DNA of 64,000 nt from Symbiodinium natans (GCA_905221605.1 CAJNDS010002807.1:18501-82500); one strand, 5' to 3'; shown: positions 9,884-20,286, numbered from the stretch's first letter. Program-made: numbers and translations. The notes: generated by a model from the letters alone, not told the origin.

Positions 9884-11520
9884 TGTGCTCAAGAATTCAA
9901 AGAATTCAAATGTTTGAAATCTTTAATCCCGTGCCCTCAGCCAGACCATTTAAATAATTCGAAGAATTCAAAGAATTCAAAGAATTCAATTGTTTGTTGT
10001 CTTTAATCCCGAGCCCGCAGCCAGACCATTTAAATAATTTAAAGAATTCAAAGAATTCAAAGAATTCAAATGTTTGAATTCTTTGAATTCTTGGGGAGGC
10101 CCAAGAATTCAAAGAATTCAAACGTTTGAAATCTTTAATCCCGTGTCCTCAGCCAGACCATTTAAATAATTCAAAGAATTCAAAGAATTCAAAGAATTCA
10201 AATGTTTGAAATCTTTAATCCCGTGCCCTCAGCCAGACCATTTAAATAATTCAAAGAATTCAAAGAATTCAAAGAATTCAAATGTTTGAATTTTTTGAAT
10301 TCTTGGGGAGGCCCCCAAGAATTCAAAGAATTCAAATGTTTGAATTCCTTGAATTCTTGGGCCTCCCCAAGAATTCAAAGAATTCAAATATTTGAATTCT
10401 TTGAATTCTTTAGATTCTTTGAATTATTTAAATGGTCTGGCTGAGGGCACGGAATTCAAAGAATTCAAATGTTAGAATTCTTTGAATTCTTGGGGAGGCC
10501 CAAGAATTCAAAGAATTCAAAGAATTCAAATGTTTGAATTCTTTGAATTCTTGGGGAGGCCCAAGAATTCAAAGAATTCAAAGAATTGAATCAAAGAATT
10601 CAAAGAATTCAAATTTTGAATTCTTTGAATTCTTGGGAGGCCCAAGAATTCAAAGAATTCAAAGAATTCAAAGAATTCAAAGAATTCAAATGTTTGAATC
10701 TTTAATCCCGTGCCTCAGCCAGACCCTTTAAATAATCAAAGAATTCCAAATGTTTGAATTCTTTGAATTCTTGGGCCTCCCCAAGAATTCAAAGAATTCA
10801 AATGTTTGAAATCTTTAATCCCGTGCCCTCAGCCAGACCATTTAAATAATTCAAAGAATTCAAAGAATTCAAAGAATTCAAATTTGAATTCTTTGAATTC
10901 TTTGAATTCTTGGGGAGGCCCCCAAGAATTCAAAGAATTCAAATTCAAATGTTTGAATTCTTTGAATTCTTGAATTATTTAAATGGTCTGGCTGAGGGCA
11001 CGGAATTCAAAGAATTCAATTATTTGAATTCTTTGAATTCTTGGGGAGGCCCAAGAATTCAAAGAATTCAAACATTTGAATTCTTTGAATTCTTGGGCCT
11101 CCCCAAGAATTCAAAGAATTCAAACATTTGAATTCTTTGAATTCTTTAGATTCTTTGAATTATTTAAATGGTCTGGCTGAGGGCACGGAATTCAAAGAAT
11201 TCAATTATTTGAATTCTTTGAATTCTTGGGGAGGCCCAAGAATTCAAAGAATTCAAACATTTGAATTCCTTGAATTCTTGGGCCTCCCCAAGAATTCAAA
11301 GAATTCAAACATTTGAATTCTTTGAATTCTTTGAATTCTTTGAATTATTTAAATGGTCTGGCTGAGGGCACGGGATTAAAGATTTCAAACATTTGAATTC
11401 TTTGAATTCTTGGGGAGGCCCAAAAATTCAAAGAATTCAAACATTTGAATTCTTTGAATTCTTGGGCCTCCCCAAGAATTCAAAGAATTCAAACATTTGA
11501 ACTAATTGAATTCTTGAGCT
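9884..11520. repeat. Palindromic GAATTC-rich satellite
   Basis: Dense array of the 9-mer AAGAATTCA and its complement forming near-perfect hairpins, separated by GGGGAGGCCC / GGGCCTCCCC linkers and by a second module, aatctttaatcccgtgccctc..agccagaccatttaaataattc. The second module runs in one direction before about 10380 and mostly in the opposite direction after it, so the whole array is itself roughly a giant inverted repeat. The Asn/Ser/Leu ORFs within it are by-products. Confidence 0.9.
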
Positions 11521-11658
11521 CACTTAATTTACTCAATTATTTAAATGATTCTTATAATTAATATAGAAAGAAAAGAACAGTGGCAACATAGTACATAAAG
11601 GTCCCTCTCTCATATATATATATATATATTCAAACATATATATATATTTTTTTTCTAG

Positions 11659-13815
11659 GGTTCCAAGTTCAGTTTAGGCATCATCCGAGAGTTGGTGAAT
11701 AGCACGCAGCCCTGGATCTCCCAGGCGAATGGCATGAAGCGAACCCGGATGCCCTCCCCCTGGACCAGCGAAGGCCAGAACTTGGCCGAGTCGAGATACT
11801 TCTGGCAGCCTGCTACGGAGGCCCTGAGGAATGCCATCCCGGCACAGTACCCCAACGAGCCCCTCCCCGAGTATTCGAGCCTGGAGGAGCTGAAGCCCAT
11901 AAGGATCGCGCTGCTACGGGCCGTGAGAGGAGGCATTCCTTCCGGGCAAGCCTTGGACGAAGCTTGTGTCTTGGTGGATGAGCTGATCCGCCCTTGTGAC
12001 CCAAAGAATTGGTCTCTGGACCCGCGGTGCCTGAATCCGAAGGATAACCAGCAGGGGTGCCCGCCTGGAAGCCATTTCGTGCGCGGGAAGTATGGTGTCA
12101 TTGACTGCAAGGCTTGCCCTCTTGGCACCGCCCAGGACCAGCGGCAAGCTGAGGAGACTTGCAACAGTTGCCCGCCTGGGCGCTTTGCCGCCGAGCCGGG
12201 GCGCAGTGAGTGTGTGACTTGCGCGCCGGGGTGGATCGCCACAAACCCAGGGATGTCCGCCTGCTTTACTTGCAACAATGGCTCGATGCCCGTGAATGGA
12301 GAGGCATGCCAGGCATGTGAAGCCGGTGAATATGAAGCCTTCGGTCTTTGCCAGCCCTGCCCATCTGGCTACACGTCCACAAGGGGAAGCTTTGGCTCTG
12401 ACTCCTGCGTGATCCAAAACGTGCTGTTTCTTTGGAATGGCTTGCTGATCATGGGCCTGGTCTTCTTGTGTATGCTTCTGCCAAGGCTGCTCGGCTTTGG
12501 TCCTCTGCCCATTCAGGACCTTTTCGTCGATGAAGGGAGGGTTGTGGTGAAGGCGTGGGGCGCGCACGGCATGTGCAACTGGTTTGGGCTTCCGTTGCAG
12601 GTGCGGCTCACGGGTACCGGCCACCCCGCAGTGGAAGAGTGCAAGGGAATCTTCAGGGCTGTGGTTCGAAACAGTGATGAGCTCTGGCTGTTGGACAGAC
12701 ACAGCAAAGAACGGCTTGCGGCCGACATCGAGTCTTCCCGTGGTGCGCTGAGGCTCTGTTTTCCCTGTAGCCTTTGGTGCAGCAGCTTCGGTAGCCTGCC
12801 GTTGGCACTGCCTGCTGTCATTCTTGTCACGTGCAACATCTGGCTGGTCTGGCAACTTGTCCTGGGTTGGGAAGCAGAGGTGGACCTCTGCTTGTGGTGG
12901 TTTCTGCTTGGCTTGGCGATCGCATTGGCCTTATGCGTTGCAGTCACCCTGCGCCAGCGACGTAACGGGCTTGCTTCCGTCCCACTAACCCGACGCCTAA
13001 CGCAGTTTCATGAGAGGATCCTGCATGCAAATCCCCAGCCCGCAGCAGCCGAGCGAGGGCCTGCGCGGGCGATTCACGCAGAGAAAATTGTGGCTCTGTA
13101 CGAGTACTTCCAGTCGTTCATTCGGAGACGGACCATGCACTACGTGGGCTACAACCTGTTGATGCCACTCACAGCATCCCACAAGCTTTCGTACGCAGAG
13201 CTCGTGGGCCCTGCGCAGGTGGCTTGGTTTGTGTCGCACTGCTGGAGCATGCCCTTCGCGGACTTCGTGCAGAGCATCCGCGCCTTAGGCGACACGAAGA
13301 CCGACTGGCGAAAGATCGCCTTGTGGGTCTGCTCTTTTAGCAACAACCAGTGGGCGGTGGAGGATGAGCTGGGTGGTGGGGATCCCATGGACTCCTCCTT
13401 TGGCTTGGCCCTCTTGAGCCCGAGCTGTCGAGGCACCGCCATGGTCTTGGATGCGGGCGCCGAGCCCTTGCAGAGGTCCTGGTGCCTCTTTGAGGTCTTT
13501 CAGACCTTTCGCCTGGCAAAGCAGCATGCGGACCACCAGGGGCTTCTCTTGTGCACCCCTACAGGCGTGCTGCAGCAAGGCACGGCCAGTGTCGACATGG
13601 TTCTGGTCTTGGCGAAGAAGCTGGCGAGCATCCGGATGGAGGACGCGCAGGCCTCAAGGCCACAGGACAAGATTAACATTGACGCCTGTGTCCAAGCTAC
13701 AGAGGGTGGCTTCCCAGCAGTAAACCGCTTTGTTCGCCAATGCATCAAGACAGCCTTGGACAATGCCCACAGCTCCTTCCAAGGACACTATACAGCCTTG
13801 GTGGCTTTGTCATAG
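11659..13815 (+). CDS. Exon 2: end of solute-binding domain, Cys-rich region, TM helices, SHxW/NQW domain
   Basis: The frame opens right after the TTTTTTTTCTAG acceptor (GSKFSLGIIRELVNSTQPW...) in phase with exon 1, and runs to TAG at 13813-13815. The first 110 codons complete the solute-binding lobe. Next come several cysteine-rich units (CPPGSHFVRG...C, CPPGRFAAEPG...CVTCAPGW, CPSGYTSTRG) of the GCC2/GCC3 (ephrin-receptor-like) type. Then follow hydrophobic helices (LLIMGLVFLCMLLPRLLGFG; ALPAVILVTCNIWLVWQLVL; WWFLLGLAIALALCVAVTL). The cytosolic C-terminal domain has WFVSHCWSMPFADFV, SFSNNQWAVEDEL and RSWCLFEVFQTF. Proteins with that last domain are abundant in dinoflagellates and functionally uncharacterised. 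The whole protein is about 1235 residues. Topology suggests an extracellular ligand-binding head coupled to a cytosolic domain, i.e. a receptor; that role is inference. Confidence 0.88.
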   Translation, partial: GSKFSLGIIRELVNSTQPWISQANGMKRTRMPSPWTSEGQNLAESRYFWQPATEALRNAIPAQYPNEPLPEYSSLEELKPIRIALLRAVRGGIPSGQALDEACVLVDELIRPCDPKNWSLDPRCLNPKDNQQGCPPGSHFVRGKYGVIDCKACPLGTAQDQRQAEETCNSCPPGRFAAEPGRSECVTCAPGWIATNPGMSACFTCNNGSMPVNGEACQACEAGEYEAFGLCQPCPSGYTSTRGSFGSDSCVIQNVLFLWNGLLIMGLVFLCMLLPRLLGFGPLPIQDLFVDEGRVVVKAWGAHGMCNWFGLPLQVRLTGTGHPAVEECKGIFRAVVRNSDELWLLDRHSKERLAADIESSRGALRLCFPCSLWCSSFGSLPLALPAVILVTCNIWLVWQLVLGWEAEVDLCLWWFLLGLAIALALCVAVTLRQRRNGLASVPLTRRLTQFHERILHANPQPAAAERGPARAIHAEKIVALYEYFQSFIRRRTMHYVGYNLLMPLTASHKLSYAELVGPAQVAWFVSHCWSMPFADFVQSIRALGDTKTDWRKIALWVCSFSNNQWAVEDELGGGDPMDSSFGLALLSPSCRGTAMVLDAGAEPLQRSWCLFEVFQTFRLAKQHADHQGLLLCTPTGVLQQGTASVDMVLVLAKKLASIRMEDAQASRPQDKINIDACVQATEGGFPAVNRFVRQCIKTALDNAHSSFQGHYTALVALS

Positions 13816-14048
13816 TTGGGAAAAATAGTACATGTTTAAAGGGTACTTAAACCCAATAAGGAATATAAGTTTAACATTTGTAATACTATCCCAACCATGA
13901 GTCAGGTGGGGGCTCTCGAGGAAAGCATGGAGAGCGTCGAGCACGGCGATCTGAGGCCGTGCCTGCTGCGACGTCGGCGTCCTGAGGAGGAACACAAGCT
14001 TCGCACTTAGTCAGCCGACCTAAGCAGCCTGCGGCCCCAGGAAGGGAA

Positions 14049-14110
14049 CCCTAAACCCTAAACCCTAAACCCTAAACCCTAAACCCTAAACCCTAAACCC
14101 TAAACCCTAA
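14049..14110 (-). repeat. CCCTAAA array (about 9 units)
   Basis: First clean telomere-type array to the right of the receptor gene. Perfect heptamers; from here on such arrays recur about every 0.5-1 kb to 63.4 kb. Confidence 0.95.
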
Positions 14111-15057
14111 AACACAGTCATGGCATAGGATGACCGTCTGAGAGGGCAGGGCGCCGATCCCTGGCCCCCCAGCCCTTTAAAGAGCCCTCCGAAAACCCTT
14201 TGGGCCCGTCGGGTGGTGAGGTTTGACTCTTGAAATTTCTGACCCAAAAGCGGTTGTTTTCGAACCCCCCACCTTTGAGTATTGCTGAGAGGTTCCATTG
14301 CCCAGGCTCATGCATTGCAGACAACGTTAGACAGCTGCTTTAGTTCCGGTTGTGTGTTTCACTTGAAACTAGCTGAAGCATCTCCAGTCTCCGTCTTTAG
14401 TGTCTCGGGGGTCTGCGTTGATGTGACAACGCTCCCCGTTCATTGCAAAGAATACGGCAAAACGCCCGCAAGCTCGGAGCCAAGAAATTCAAAACGCTGC
14501 AGAGCCGAGGGCCAGAAGTCCCCCGAGCCGCGGCTGCACCCGTGGCTTTGTACAGAGTGCCAAAACGTTTTTGGGGGCCGCAGCTTAGTTCTCTCAATTC
14601 TGCTCTCTTAGGGTGGCTTTGCTGTTGGGGTTCAGTTGAGGGGCAAGTACTGCACTTGCTTGGCGCGGCAAGGGGCCGCCTGTTAGATGTGCTATGATGT
14701 ATCTAGATGTACAGGAAGTGGTAGCCATACTCTGGTGCCTGTTTCCGGAAATTAGGAGTACCTCTTGGGGTCCTCATTATTTGGAAATCCTACTCTTTGG
14801 GGACTACTATAAGGGTCCCTTATATTCGAAAACTCCCACAGAGGTTGGCTCTAATGGTGTCGCTGTCGCTATCCCATCTACGCTCCTCGGCAGGTTGACC
14901 GGCTTGAGTCAGTATTGCTCGAGCCCTTGTCCAGACGCAGAGGTGCGGCCGGGGCTGGGCGAAGTTAGACAAGGTGTCATGGCGTCAGGGTGGCCCTAAA
15001 ACTTAAACCTAACCCTAAACCCCAAACCCTAAACCCTAAACCCTAAACTTGCAGGCT
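14111..15057. other. No certain gene; weak coding signal at 14400-14600
   Basis: A plus-strand frame at about 14440-14575 (QRIRQNARKLGAKKFK...) could be an exon before a GTTTTT donor, but two frames are open and no splice partner is evident. A family-3-like element relic lies at 14752-14829. Confidence 0.35.
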
Positions 15058-15060
15058 TAG

Positions 15061-15201
15061 CAGGCACTCAAGGCCAGCATTGTTGTGGCCGATGATTTTG
15101 CAGAACATGTTGTGGCGATGCTGCCGGGGAAGTGGAGTGTCGAACTCGTATTCTTTGTCTTTGGGCCGTGCGTGGTGCTAGGTCCCACTGCTGCTTTATG
15201 A
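15061..15201 (+). CDS. Exon-like, unknown membrane-associated segment
   Basis: After a CCCTAAA array and acceptor GCAGGCTTAG, 46 codons stay open to TGA (199-201), reading QALKASIVVADDFAEHVVAM then a hydrophobic stretch (VELVFFVFGPCVVLG). Codon use looks genuine and other frames are closed. It may be a terminal exon. A TTTAGGG array follows at 15303. Family unknown. Confidence 0.55.
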   Translation, partial: QALKASIVVADDFAEHVVAMLPGKWSVELVFFVFGPCVVLGPTAAL

Positions 15202-15302
15202 GACCCTGCCAGGTTCGAGCGGCAACGAGACCTCTCCCTTTCGCCTGCCGCGCTGGTGGGCGTGAACAAAAAGCTGTTCCAGCTTCGGATCAGGCATGCA
15301 AT

Positions 15303-15350
15303 TTAGGGTTTAGGGTCTACGTTTTGGGGTTTAAGGTTTAGGGTTTAGGG
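15303..15350 (+). repeat. TTTAGGG array
   Basis: Short, imperfect; pairs in inverted orientation with the CCCTAAA array at 15005-15048 around the coding island 15061-15201. Confidence 0.8.
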
Positions 15351-16142
15351 CTATCTTGAGCCCCATCCTCGCCTTAGCAGGTATCTCAGGTAGCTGGGAG
15401 CAGGCAAGGTGATAGCATGCACGCAAGCACGCCCCGCCTCGGCCTAATCTCGCAAGAAAATCCTCCTTGTGATGTTGTATTATTACCGCTGGTAAGACTA
15501 CACGGCTCAGCTACGGTAGCACAATAATAGTATAAGACAAGACTGCTATATACACTATTAAGCTCATGTCTAATGTGTCTCTATGATCTACAGGCCCAAA
15601 GGGCTATGATACTCTATTCTTGTTCCCAGGACAACTCAGACTCCAGAAGCAATATCTAAAGTGCCTACACCGTGAACCCAGCACCTTAAACCACGAGCCC
15701 TATATGTCGCAGCCTCCGGACCTCCGCGAGTTCTTGGAGCCGACAAACAAGCGCACACGTTCCACAACCTTCCAAGAATCTCTGATGACGCATGCTACTC
15801 TGCACCATCCTACCAGTGTACCCCATGACTCGACAACTTGTATCGTTTCTTCAACATAGTCGGGGGAAGCCAACGTCCAAGTTCCATTGCGGCCCAAGCG
15901 TCATTTGAAGGCAGGTGAGCATGCTAGTACAAACCAGATTGGAAAGCCTGAGTAGACAGATGACAGTTGAATGCATGATTGTGTCGCACCGACTTGCGAA
16001 GTCTCGAGAAGATCGGTATGTTCATTCCGTGCCAATCCATGGGCTTGTGTTCCTTTAGGAGAGATGGCCAAAATGGTCAGGAATTTGTTGCCATGCTTGC
16101 TGTTAGTCAGCGTCTTCGTCGCTGCTGGATGGCATTGATGCA

Positions 16143-16243
16143 TTGGGATGTTCCCCCTTATCCTAGCAGTCCTTAATGGGGCTTATAGTACCCCCAATTT
16201 CAATCCCTGTTAAGGACTGTTCGTATAAGGGGGAACACCCCAA
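16143..16243. mobile_element. MITE family 2 copy A
   Basis: The terminal inverted repeat TTGGGATGTTCCCCCTTAT..AGCAGTCCTTA pairs with TAAGGACTGTTCGTATAAGGG..GAACACCCCAA. It is about 100 bp long with no coding capacity. Flanks attgatgca / attgatgta hint at a target-site duplication. Other copies are at 25093, 31049 and 36602. Confidence 0.75.
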
Positions 16244-16763
16244 TTGATGTACACCGTTTTACTACTCACAATATGTTGAAGCTCTTGTGCACCGGAAACT
16301 GACACTGAAGGCATGTCGTCGGCAGCTCCTTAGGCCATCCGATGGCCCACCAGGCAGCTTCTGGCTTAGTAGGGAATGAGGGAATGAGGGAATGAGGGCC
16401 CTATATACTCCCTTAAAGTGTATGTATATATACATATATACATACATATGTATATTTATATATATATATATATGTATATATATATACACACATATATTTT
16501 GGGGCCTCATTCCCTCATATCCCTACGAAGTACCACGGGGACTTGTTAAACTGCGTTTGTAGCTTGTGGTGTTCTCGAGCAGCGACATAGGGATGAAGAC
16601 AACGATCACGCGATGTGCCTATGTTCTTAGATGTGGCGAACTTTGCAGTGATGTGCAAAACGGAGAAGACGACGGGCTGTGAATGTCTGCATGAGGTGCG
16701 CAAGATCCACGTGCCACGCAGCTTGGACGATTTTTACTCCCGGGGCGGGTCGTTAACGTCGCC

Positions 16764-17183
16764 TTGTCATTTTTTGCTTTGTCGAAGCTCCTTCGACACA
16801 GGTTCAATATGAAGCTGTGTAAAGGTATCAAGCTTGTTCCTGAATCGGAGGGAATTTCTCATGCACTGGTACCCCTAACACATGCTGCCAATTCGAGTGG
16901 GCTCCTACACAATTTTCGTTTGCTTTTTCGTTCGGATTTTGTTGGGTACGGATTGGCTTCATGCAGTGGTGTGTATGTCGTGTGCGTGTTGGATCATGGG
17001 CATGTGAACTCCAGGGTCAGAGATCCGGAGTTCACCACCAAAGGTTTGTGGCCGCTTCGCCACCTCGGCTTCAGCACTTGCGCAGCGGCGCGGCAACGCA
17101 GCGCAGAGCCCTTCCTGAGGTCAGCTTTGGGGCTTCACATCGGGACACTTGCTGAAGCGCCATGTGGTGTATTGACAACTTAG
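16764..17183 (+). CDS. Hypothetical ORF, 139 codons
   Basis: Starts MSFFALSKLLRH and ends GVLTT before TAG. Composition is protein-like in parts (HGHVNSRVRDPEFTTKG), but there is no recognisable domain, no telomere-array splice context and no second line of support. May be chance. Confidence 0.3.
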   Translation: MSFFALSKLLRHRFNMKLCKGIKLVPESEGISHALVPLTHAANSSGLLHNFRLLFRSDFVGYGLASCSGVYVVCVLDHGHVNSRVRDPEFTTKGLWPLRHLGFSTCAAARQRSAEPFLRSALGLHIGTLAEAPCGVLTT

Positions 17184-17797
17184 CAGCATTAGGGCTCGTG
17201 CGCCACTTTCGTTTCAGGTGATAAGGGAATGTACACAGCACGCAGGATTCATCAAGCAAGCCATGTTTGGCATGCAGCAGGCAGTGCCTGGCATGAAAAC
17301 AGTTGTAGAGAACAGGTGTTAAGCCCTAGCATCACTTGTCAGGCATCCATTCTTGTGGCAGACCTGCAGCCAACGCCTGCTGTCGGAGCCCTTCGTACGT
17401 TCGGACTCTGCATGTGGCGTTTTCCTTGGAAACATCGTTTTGCTTGCAGCTGAGCTGCATTTTTATGTGAATTTGCCGAACACAGGTCGTGTCTTCCGCA
17501 TTCAACGTCGTCACGTTCTTACCGCAGTGACCGTGGCAGTGTTCTGAAGTGTTGAAGTTATGAGTTCTGAAAGTGTTATTCCTGCAGCGCCGCTCGGGCT
17601 GACGTCACTTTGAATATGCAGATACCGCCAGTGTTCCATACTTGCAAATTTTTCATATTCTGTGGCCTGAGGGCAATTTGCTCTCTGCCTCTTGATCGGG
17701 AGCATCAGTGATCTGAACAACTTCAGGTACTTGTGGCTGTTGATGGTTCTGGCCCCGAATTGGTCCGTCACAAGGTGCGTTTCACGAAGAACGGAGC

Positions 17798-18062
17798 CCT
17801 AAACCCTAAACCCCCTAAACCCTAAACCCCAAACCCCAAACCCCAAAACCCTACAACCCTAAAACCCTAAAACCCTAAAACCCTAAAACCCTAAAGCCCC
17901 TCCAAACCCTAAAAACCCTAAAAACCCTTAAAACCCCAAAACCCCCAAAACCCTAAAAAACCCTAAAAAACCCTAAAACCCCCAAAACCCTAAAACCCTA
18001 AAACCCTAAAACCCTAAAACCCTGAACCCTAATTAAATCCTGAACCCTAAGCCCTGAACCCG
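17798..18062 (-). repeat. CCCTAAA/CCCTAAAA array, degenerate
   Basis: About 265 bp mixing 7-mer, 8-mer (CCCTAAAA) and CCCCAAAA variants, ending directly at the acceptor of the exon at 18066. Confidence 0.9.
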
Positions 18063-18065
18063 AAG

Positions 18066-18142
18066 TTGTGCCACAGGAAGATCATGGAGCCCCTGTGGCC
18101 GGTGCTACTCTTCGCCGCCGTGCACATCTTCATAGTGCCTTG
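18066..18142 (+). CDS. Exon-like, hydrophobic segment
   Basis: After ...CCCGAAG the frame reads LCHRKIMEPLWPVLLFAA then VHIFIVP, a likely membrane helix, ending at a GT donor (TTG|GTAGTA). It is flanked by CCCTAAA upstream and TTTAGGG at 18174. Family unknown. Confidence 0.5.
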
Positions 18143-18439
18143 GTAGTAGAGTAGGCAACCTTTACCCTTTTTGGGTTTAGGGTTTAGGGTTTAGGGTCTT
18201 AGTTCCTCCAGGTTACTGGACAACTAAGGTCTTCAATGTGGCCTCTGTGAACAGTGACTTGGTGGCCTTAGGGCAGAGGCAAGCCCCAATCTTCCTAAGC
18301 CCCTAGTTCTTGGGGTAGCTACATGATCCCTGAATATATGGGCCCTAAATTGGGGAGCCCTTCTATACAAACCCTAAACCCTAAACCCGAAACCCTAAAC
18401 CCTAAACCCTAAAACCCTAAAACCCTAAAATGCACTGAG

Positions 18440-18542
18440 ACTGAATGCTCATTCAGCGAAGGCGACAACCTGTCCGATTTCACAGAACTCGCGAAAGTCT
18501 TCGATCCGCGAGTCAGTGCTTCACTCAGTTCTGCCAATTCGG
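18440..18542 (+). CDS. Exon-like, unknown
   Basis: 34 codons between CCCTAAAA repeats and a GTTTAGGG donor: TECSFSEGDNLSDFTELAKV, then FDPRVSASLSSANS. One frame only is free of stops. Acidic N-terminal half. Confidence 0.55.
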
Positions 18543-18625
18543 GTTTAGGGTTTAGGGTTTAGGGTTTAGGGTTTAGGGTTTAGGGTTTAGGGTTTAGGGT
18601 TAGGGTTTAGGGTTTAGGGTTTAAA
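18543..18625 (+). repeat. TTTAGGG array
   Basis: About 12 near-perfect units beginning immediately at the donor of the preceding exon, so the array itself supplies the GT. Confidence 0.95.
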
Positions 18626-18700
18626 TCAAGAGTGGCGACCACGCCGCCGAAGCAAGCGCATGTTGTGTGCCTGTGAGCCTCTGATCTGCTCAGCCGAGCA

Positions 18701-18747
18701 TTTGTTTGTTTGTTTGTTTGTTTGTTTGTTTGTTTGTTTGTTTGTTT
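18701..18747 (+). repeat. (TTTG)n microsatellite running into TTTAGGG repeats
   Basis: Twelve TTTG units followed by TTTAGGGTTTTAGGGG variants; may be an array diverged by slippage. Confidence 0.8.
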
Positions 18748-18915
18748 AGGGTTTTAGGGGTTTTAAGGGTTTTTAAGGTTTGTAGGGGGTTTAGTGTTTA
18801 GTAGTTTAGGGTTTTAGGGTTTTAGGGTTTTAGGGTTTAGGGTCTTCAACGGATGCTGGCTGGGATTGCGTACTCCTTGGCATCACTCAAGCAGCTTCAG
18901 GGCGGATTAAGTCTA

Positions 18916-19331
18916 CAAAAACCCTAAAACCGTAAAGCCCTAAAACCCTGAAACCCTAAAACCCTAAAGCCTTCAAACCCCAAAACCCCAAAACCCCAAA
19001 ACCCCAAAACCCTACAACCCTAAAACCCTAAAACCCTAAAACCCTAAAGCCCCTCCAAACCCTAAAAACCCTAAAAACCCTTAAAACCCCAAAACCCCCA
19101 AAACCCTAAAAAATTCTAAAACCCCCAAAACCCTAGATCCCCTAAAACCCCCAAAACCCCTAAAACCCTAAAGCCCCTACAAACCCTAAAAACCCTTTAA
19201 ACCCCTAAAACCCCAAAACCCCAAAAACCCCCCAAAAACCCTAAAACCGCTAAAACCCCCAAAAACCCTCAAAACCCCTAAAACCCCTAAAACCCCCCAA
19301 AACCCTAAAACCCCTAAAACCCCCCAAAACC
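18916..19331 (-). repeat. Long degenerate CCCTAAAA/CCCCAAAA array
   Basis: About 415 bp of 8-mer variants. A sub-block (ctacaaccctaaaaccc..cctccaaaccctaaaaac) repeats part of 17798-17990 almost exactly, implying a larger duplication of array plus surroundings. Confidence 0.85.
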
Positions 19332-19349
19332 CTGGTCTGAAGCCATGCC

Positions 19350-19425
19350 ATGCGCCGCCTCGGAAAAGCGCTTGCGCTTGCACTGGCCGTGGCCATCACA
19401 GCCCTCTTCTTCGCGAGGCAGTGGC
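19350..19425 (+). CDS. First exon of a signal-anchor protein
   Basis: The second ATG of a pair opens MRRLGKALALALAVAITALF then FARQW, a textbook signal-anchor: basic N-terminus plus a 17-residue hydrophobic helix. The exon ends in phase 1 at a GTTTAGGG donor supplied by the array that follows. It joins in phase to 20287-20380. Probably a secretory-pathway or type II membrane protein; the rest is unrecognised. Confidence 0.6.
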
Positions 19426-19426
19426 G

Positions 19427-19555
19427 TTTAGGGTTTAGGGTTTGGGGTTTAGGGTTTAGGTTTTAGGGTTGAGGGTTTGGCGTTTAGGGTTTAGGGTTTG
19501 GGGTTTAGGGTTTTGGGGTTTCGGGTTTAGGGTTTAGGGTTTAGGGTTTAGGGGT
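19427..19555 (+). repeat. TTTAGGG array
   Basis: Imperfect; begins at the exon donor. It forms the 5' end of the intron 19426-20286, whose 3' end is the CCCTAAA array 20226-20285. Confidence 0.9.
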
Positions 19556-20286
19556 CAAGGGCTTGGCCTTGTCCCTGCTCGGGCCCAACCCCCAACAACT
19601 TTGCCAGACACTGCATGCGGCTTGTCATTCCTCAGAATGCACCTCTAACATGTGGAAGCTGAAAGGCTAGACGCACTAAACCGGAAAGCCCCTTGGGCAA
19701 GGAACGCGCGTTTGCATTCTGAGTTTAAGGCAGATGGGCACAAATAGTATCAGGAGCCGCTTCGCTGTGCAACAGGTATTTCCTCGGCCGTGGCAACGAC
19801 GCGCGCCGACGGGCTGGAAAGTAGCCAGCCGCAGTGGCACATGGGGGGGTTTCTGAAAAACCCTCTGGTACAGATCATCGTACGTTTTGGCCGTATTGGT
19901 GGTGGCCTCTATTTTGGGAAATGCCGAAGGGCATGTCGCATCTGGGTGTCAGGTGGGCTGATGCGGGGGTGAGCTGAGTTTGCAATCTTGCCACCGGACT
20001 ACGCAAGATCATGTGCCTGAAAGTTTATCTTCCCACTTTTCTTTGTTGACTGGTCACATCCTCCTCGGCTCGATCGTAAGGCAGCTCCTGTACTGGCTGC
20101 ATGAAGATGCAGCTGAACAGCCGCCTGAACAAGGCACGGTGCGGCTGTGCCCCGTAAGCCCCAAGCAGACATGGATGCAGTGGGAGATAGCCCCAGCTCT
20201 GGACGAAAATAGGGGTACCCTTGTCCCCAAACCCAAAACCCTAAACCCTAAACCCTAAACCCCAAACCCTAAACCCTAAACCCTAG

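Larger units (their letters stand above)
4066..11658 (+). other. Intron 1 of the solute-binding receptor gene (7.6 kb)
   Basis: The GT donor is at 4066-4067 and the acceptor is TTTTTTTTCTAG ending at 11658. The intron is AT-rich compared with its exons. It contains degenerate CCCTAAA/TTTAGGG repeats (4290-5040, 7850-8090), minus-strand exon-like ORFs (6127-7706), a trinucleotide repeat (8285-8440), a 9-mer minisatellite (8536-8982), a small repeat at 9485-9640 and a palindromic GAATTC array (9884-11520). The stretches 5041-6100, 6420-6990 and 9000-9480 show no gene I can support. Confidence 0.75.
15360..17795. other. Long non-coding stretch with a weak ORF and one MITE
   Basis: No convincing exon apart from the 139-codon ORF noted separately. 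It contains the MITE at 16143-16243 and a TA/TG microsatellite at 16421-16500. Confidence 0.4.

Noticed and set aside
11914-12855. Minus-strand ORF of 313 codons
   Set aside because: Antisense of the Cys-rich receptor exon, which has clear domain content on the plus strand.
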